Below, in pieces: positions 63,929 through 64,000 of a stretch of DNA of 64,000 bases. The stretch lies in NCBI GenBank assembly GCA_020634855.1, contig JACKAU010000016.1, positions 128,412 to 192,411 of the forward strand. The letters run 5' to 3'. Position 1 is the first letter of the stretch. The number at the start of each line of letters is the position of its first letter. The notes beneath the pieces are model-generated. The model saw only the letters and a list, made by a program, of their open reading frames with translations, did no database searches and was not told the DNA's origin. The DNA is from Anaerolineales bacterium. GTDB lineage: Bacteria; Chloroflexota; Anaerolineae; 4572-78; J111. Position numbers and translations under genes: made by a program.

Positions 63929-63990
63929 TTAATATTACAATAGCTGATCTGGGTCAAAACTGCATCCCTCTAAAAGGAGTATAAAGGGAG
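63929..63990 (-). promoter_or_regulatory. Candidate LAL box and promoter 3
   Basis: On the minus strand CTCCCTTTATACTCCTTTT then AGAGGGATGCAG (63990-63960). Two -10 readings exist: TATTGT (63942-63937), 17 bp after the box, and TATTAA (63934-63929), 17 bp after TTGACC (63957-63952). Transcription would run into the small membrane protein gene at 63859. Confidence 0.5.
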
Positions 63991-64000
63991 CAAACCCAGC

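Overview
The window (~55-60% GC, 64 kb) reads as a chromosomal segment of a Chloroflexota bacterium, most like Anaerolineae or a sister class. This rests on inference from three things seen here: two ~900-residue MalT/LAL-type LuxR regulators, families of small proteins that I associate with this phylum, and intergenic DNA full of 'word-repeat' hairpins. No alignment search was run.

Layout. 0-5.8 kb: an edge-truncated unknown gene, a SnoaL-like protein, an SF1 helicase with an upstream partner gene, and a helically phased repeat array. 5.8-9.4 kb: a double-length UxaA-type dehydratase and a DinB-like protein. 9.4-12.6 kb: a mobile-element graveyard (an N-truncated surface-protein fragment, a DDE transposase remnant, a decayed IS256-type element and another transposase fragment). 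12.6-17.8 kb: methyltransferase, SDR/AraC divergent pair, acetyltransferase, stand-alone E2-type acyltransferase, DUF2585 membrane protein. 17.8-27.8 kb: a frameshifted FtsX-type permease with a TetR repressor and two clear operators, then a PFK-like gene, two LolD/MacB-type ATPases, a membrane protein and an intact FtsX-type permease.

27.9-37.4 kb is the housekeeping core: uppS, polyprenyl synthase, frr, pyrH, tsf and rpsB on the minus strand, diverging from dnaG, rpoD and tRNA-Asn, with recognisable sigma70-type promoters and terminators. 37.4-48.1 kb: LAL regulator 1, a small protein, an RND efflux adaptor/pump pair and an SH3/beta-propeller lipoprotein. 48.1-53.2 kb: a methyltransferase and a repeat-rich stretch with a 42-bp tandem array, a nonsense-mutated MNT nucleotidyltransferase and a complete 822-bp IS5/IS427-type element. 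53.3-62.2 kb: a colinear cluster of B12-type radical SAM, UGM/protoporphyrinogen-oxidase-like FAD enzyme, phytanoyl-CoA-dioxygenase-like oxygenase and anSME/SPASM maturase, followed by LAL regulator 2. 62.3-64 kb: a CaCA antiporter and a small membrane protein.

Main new reading: three intergenic sites share one ~30-bp motif ending where a -35 box should be, 16-18 bp before a -10-like hexamer. They lie upstream of the efflux operon, the radical-SAM cluster and the last small membrane protein. I propose this is the LAL-regulator box, tying each LAL protein to the gene set beside it. Other notable items: 20/41-bp-spaced repeats upstream of the helicase pair, PFK-like and UxaA-like proteins with altered catalytic motifs, and two MITE-like palindromic elements.
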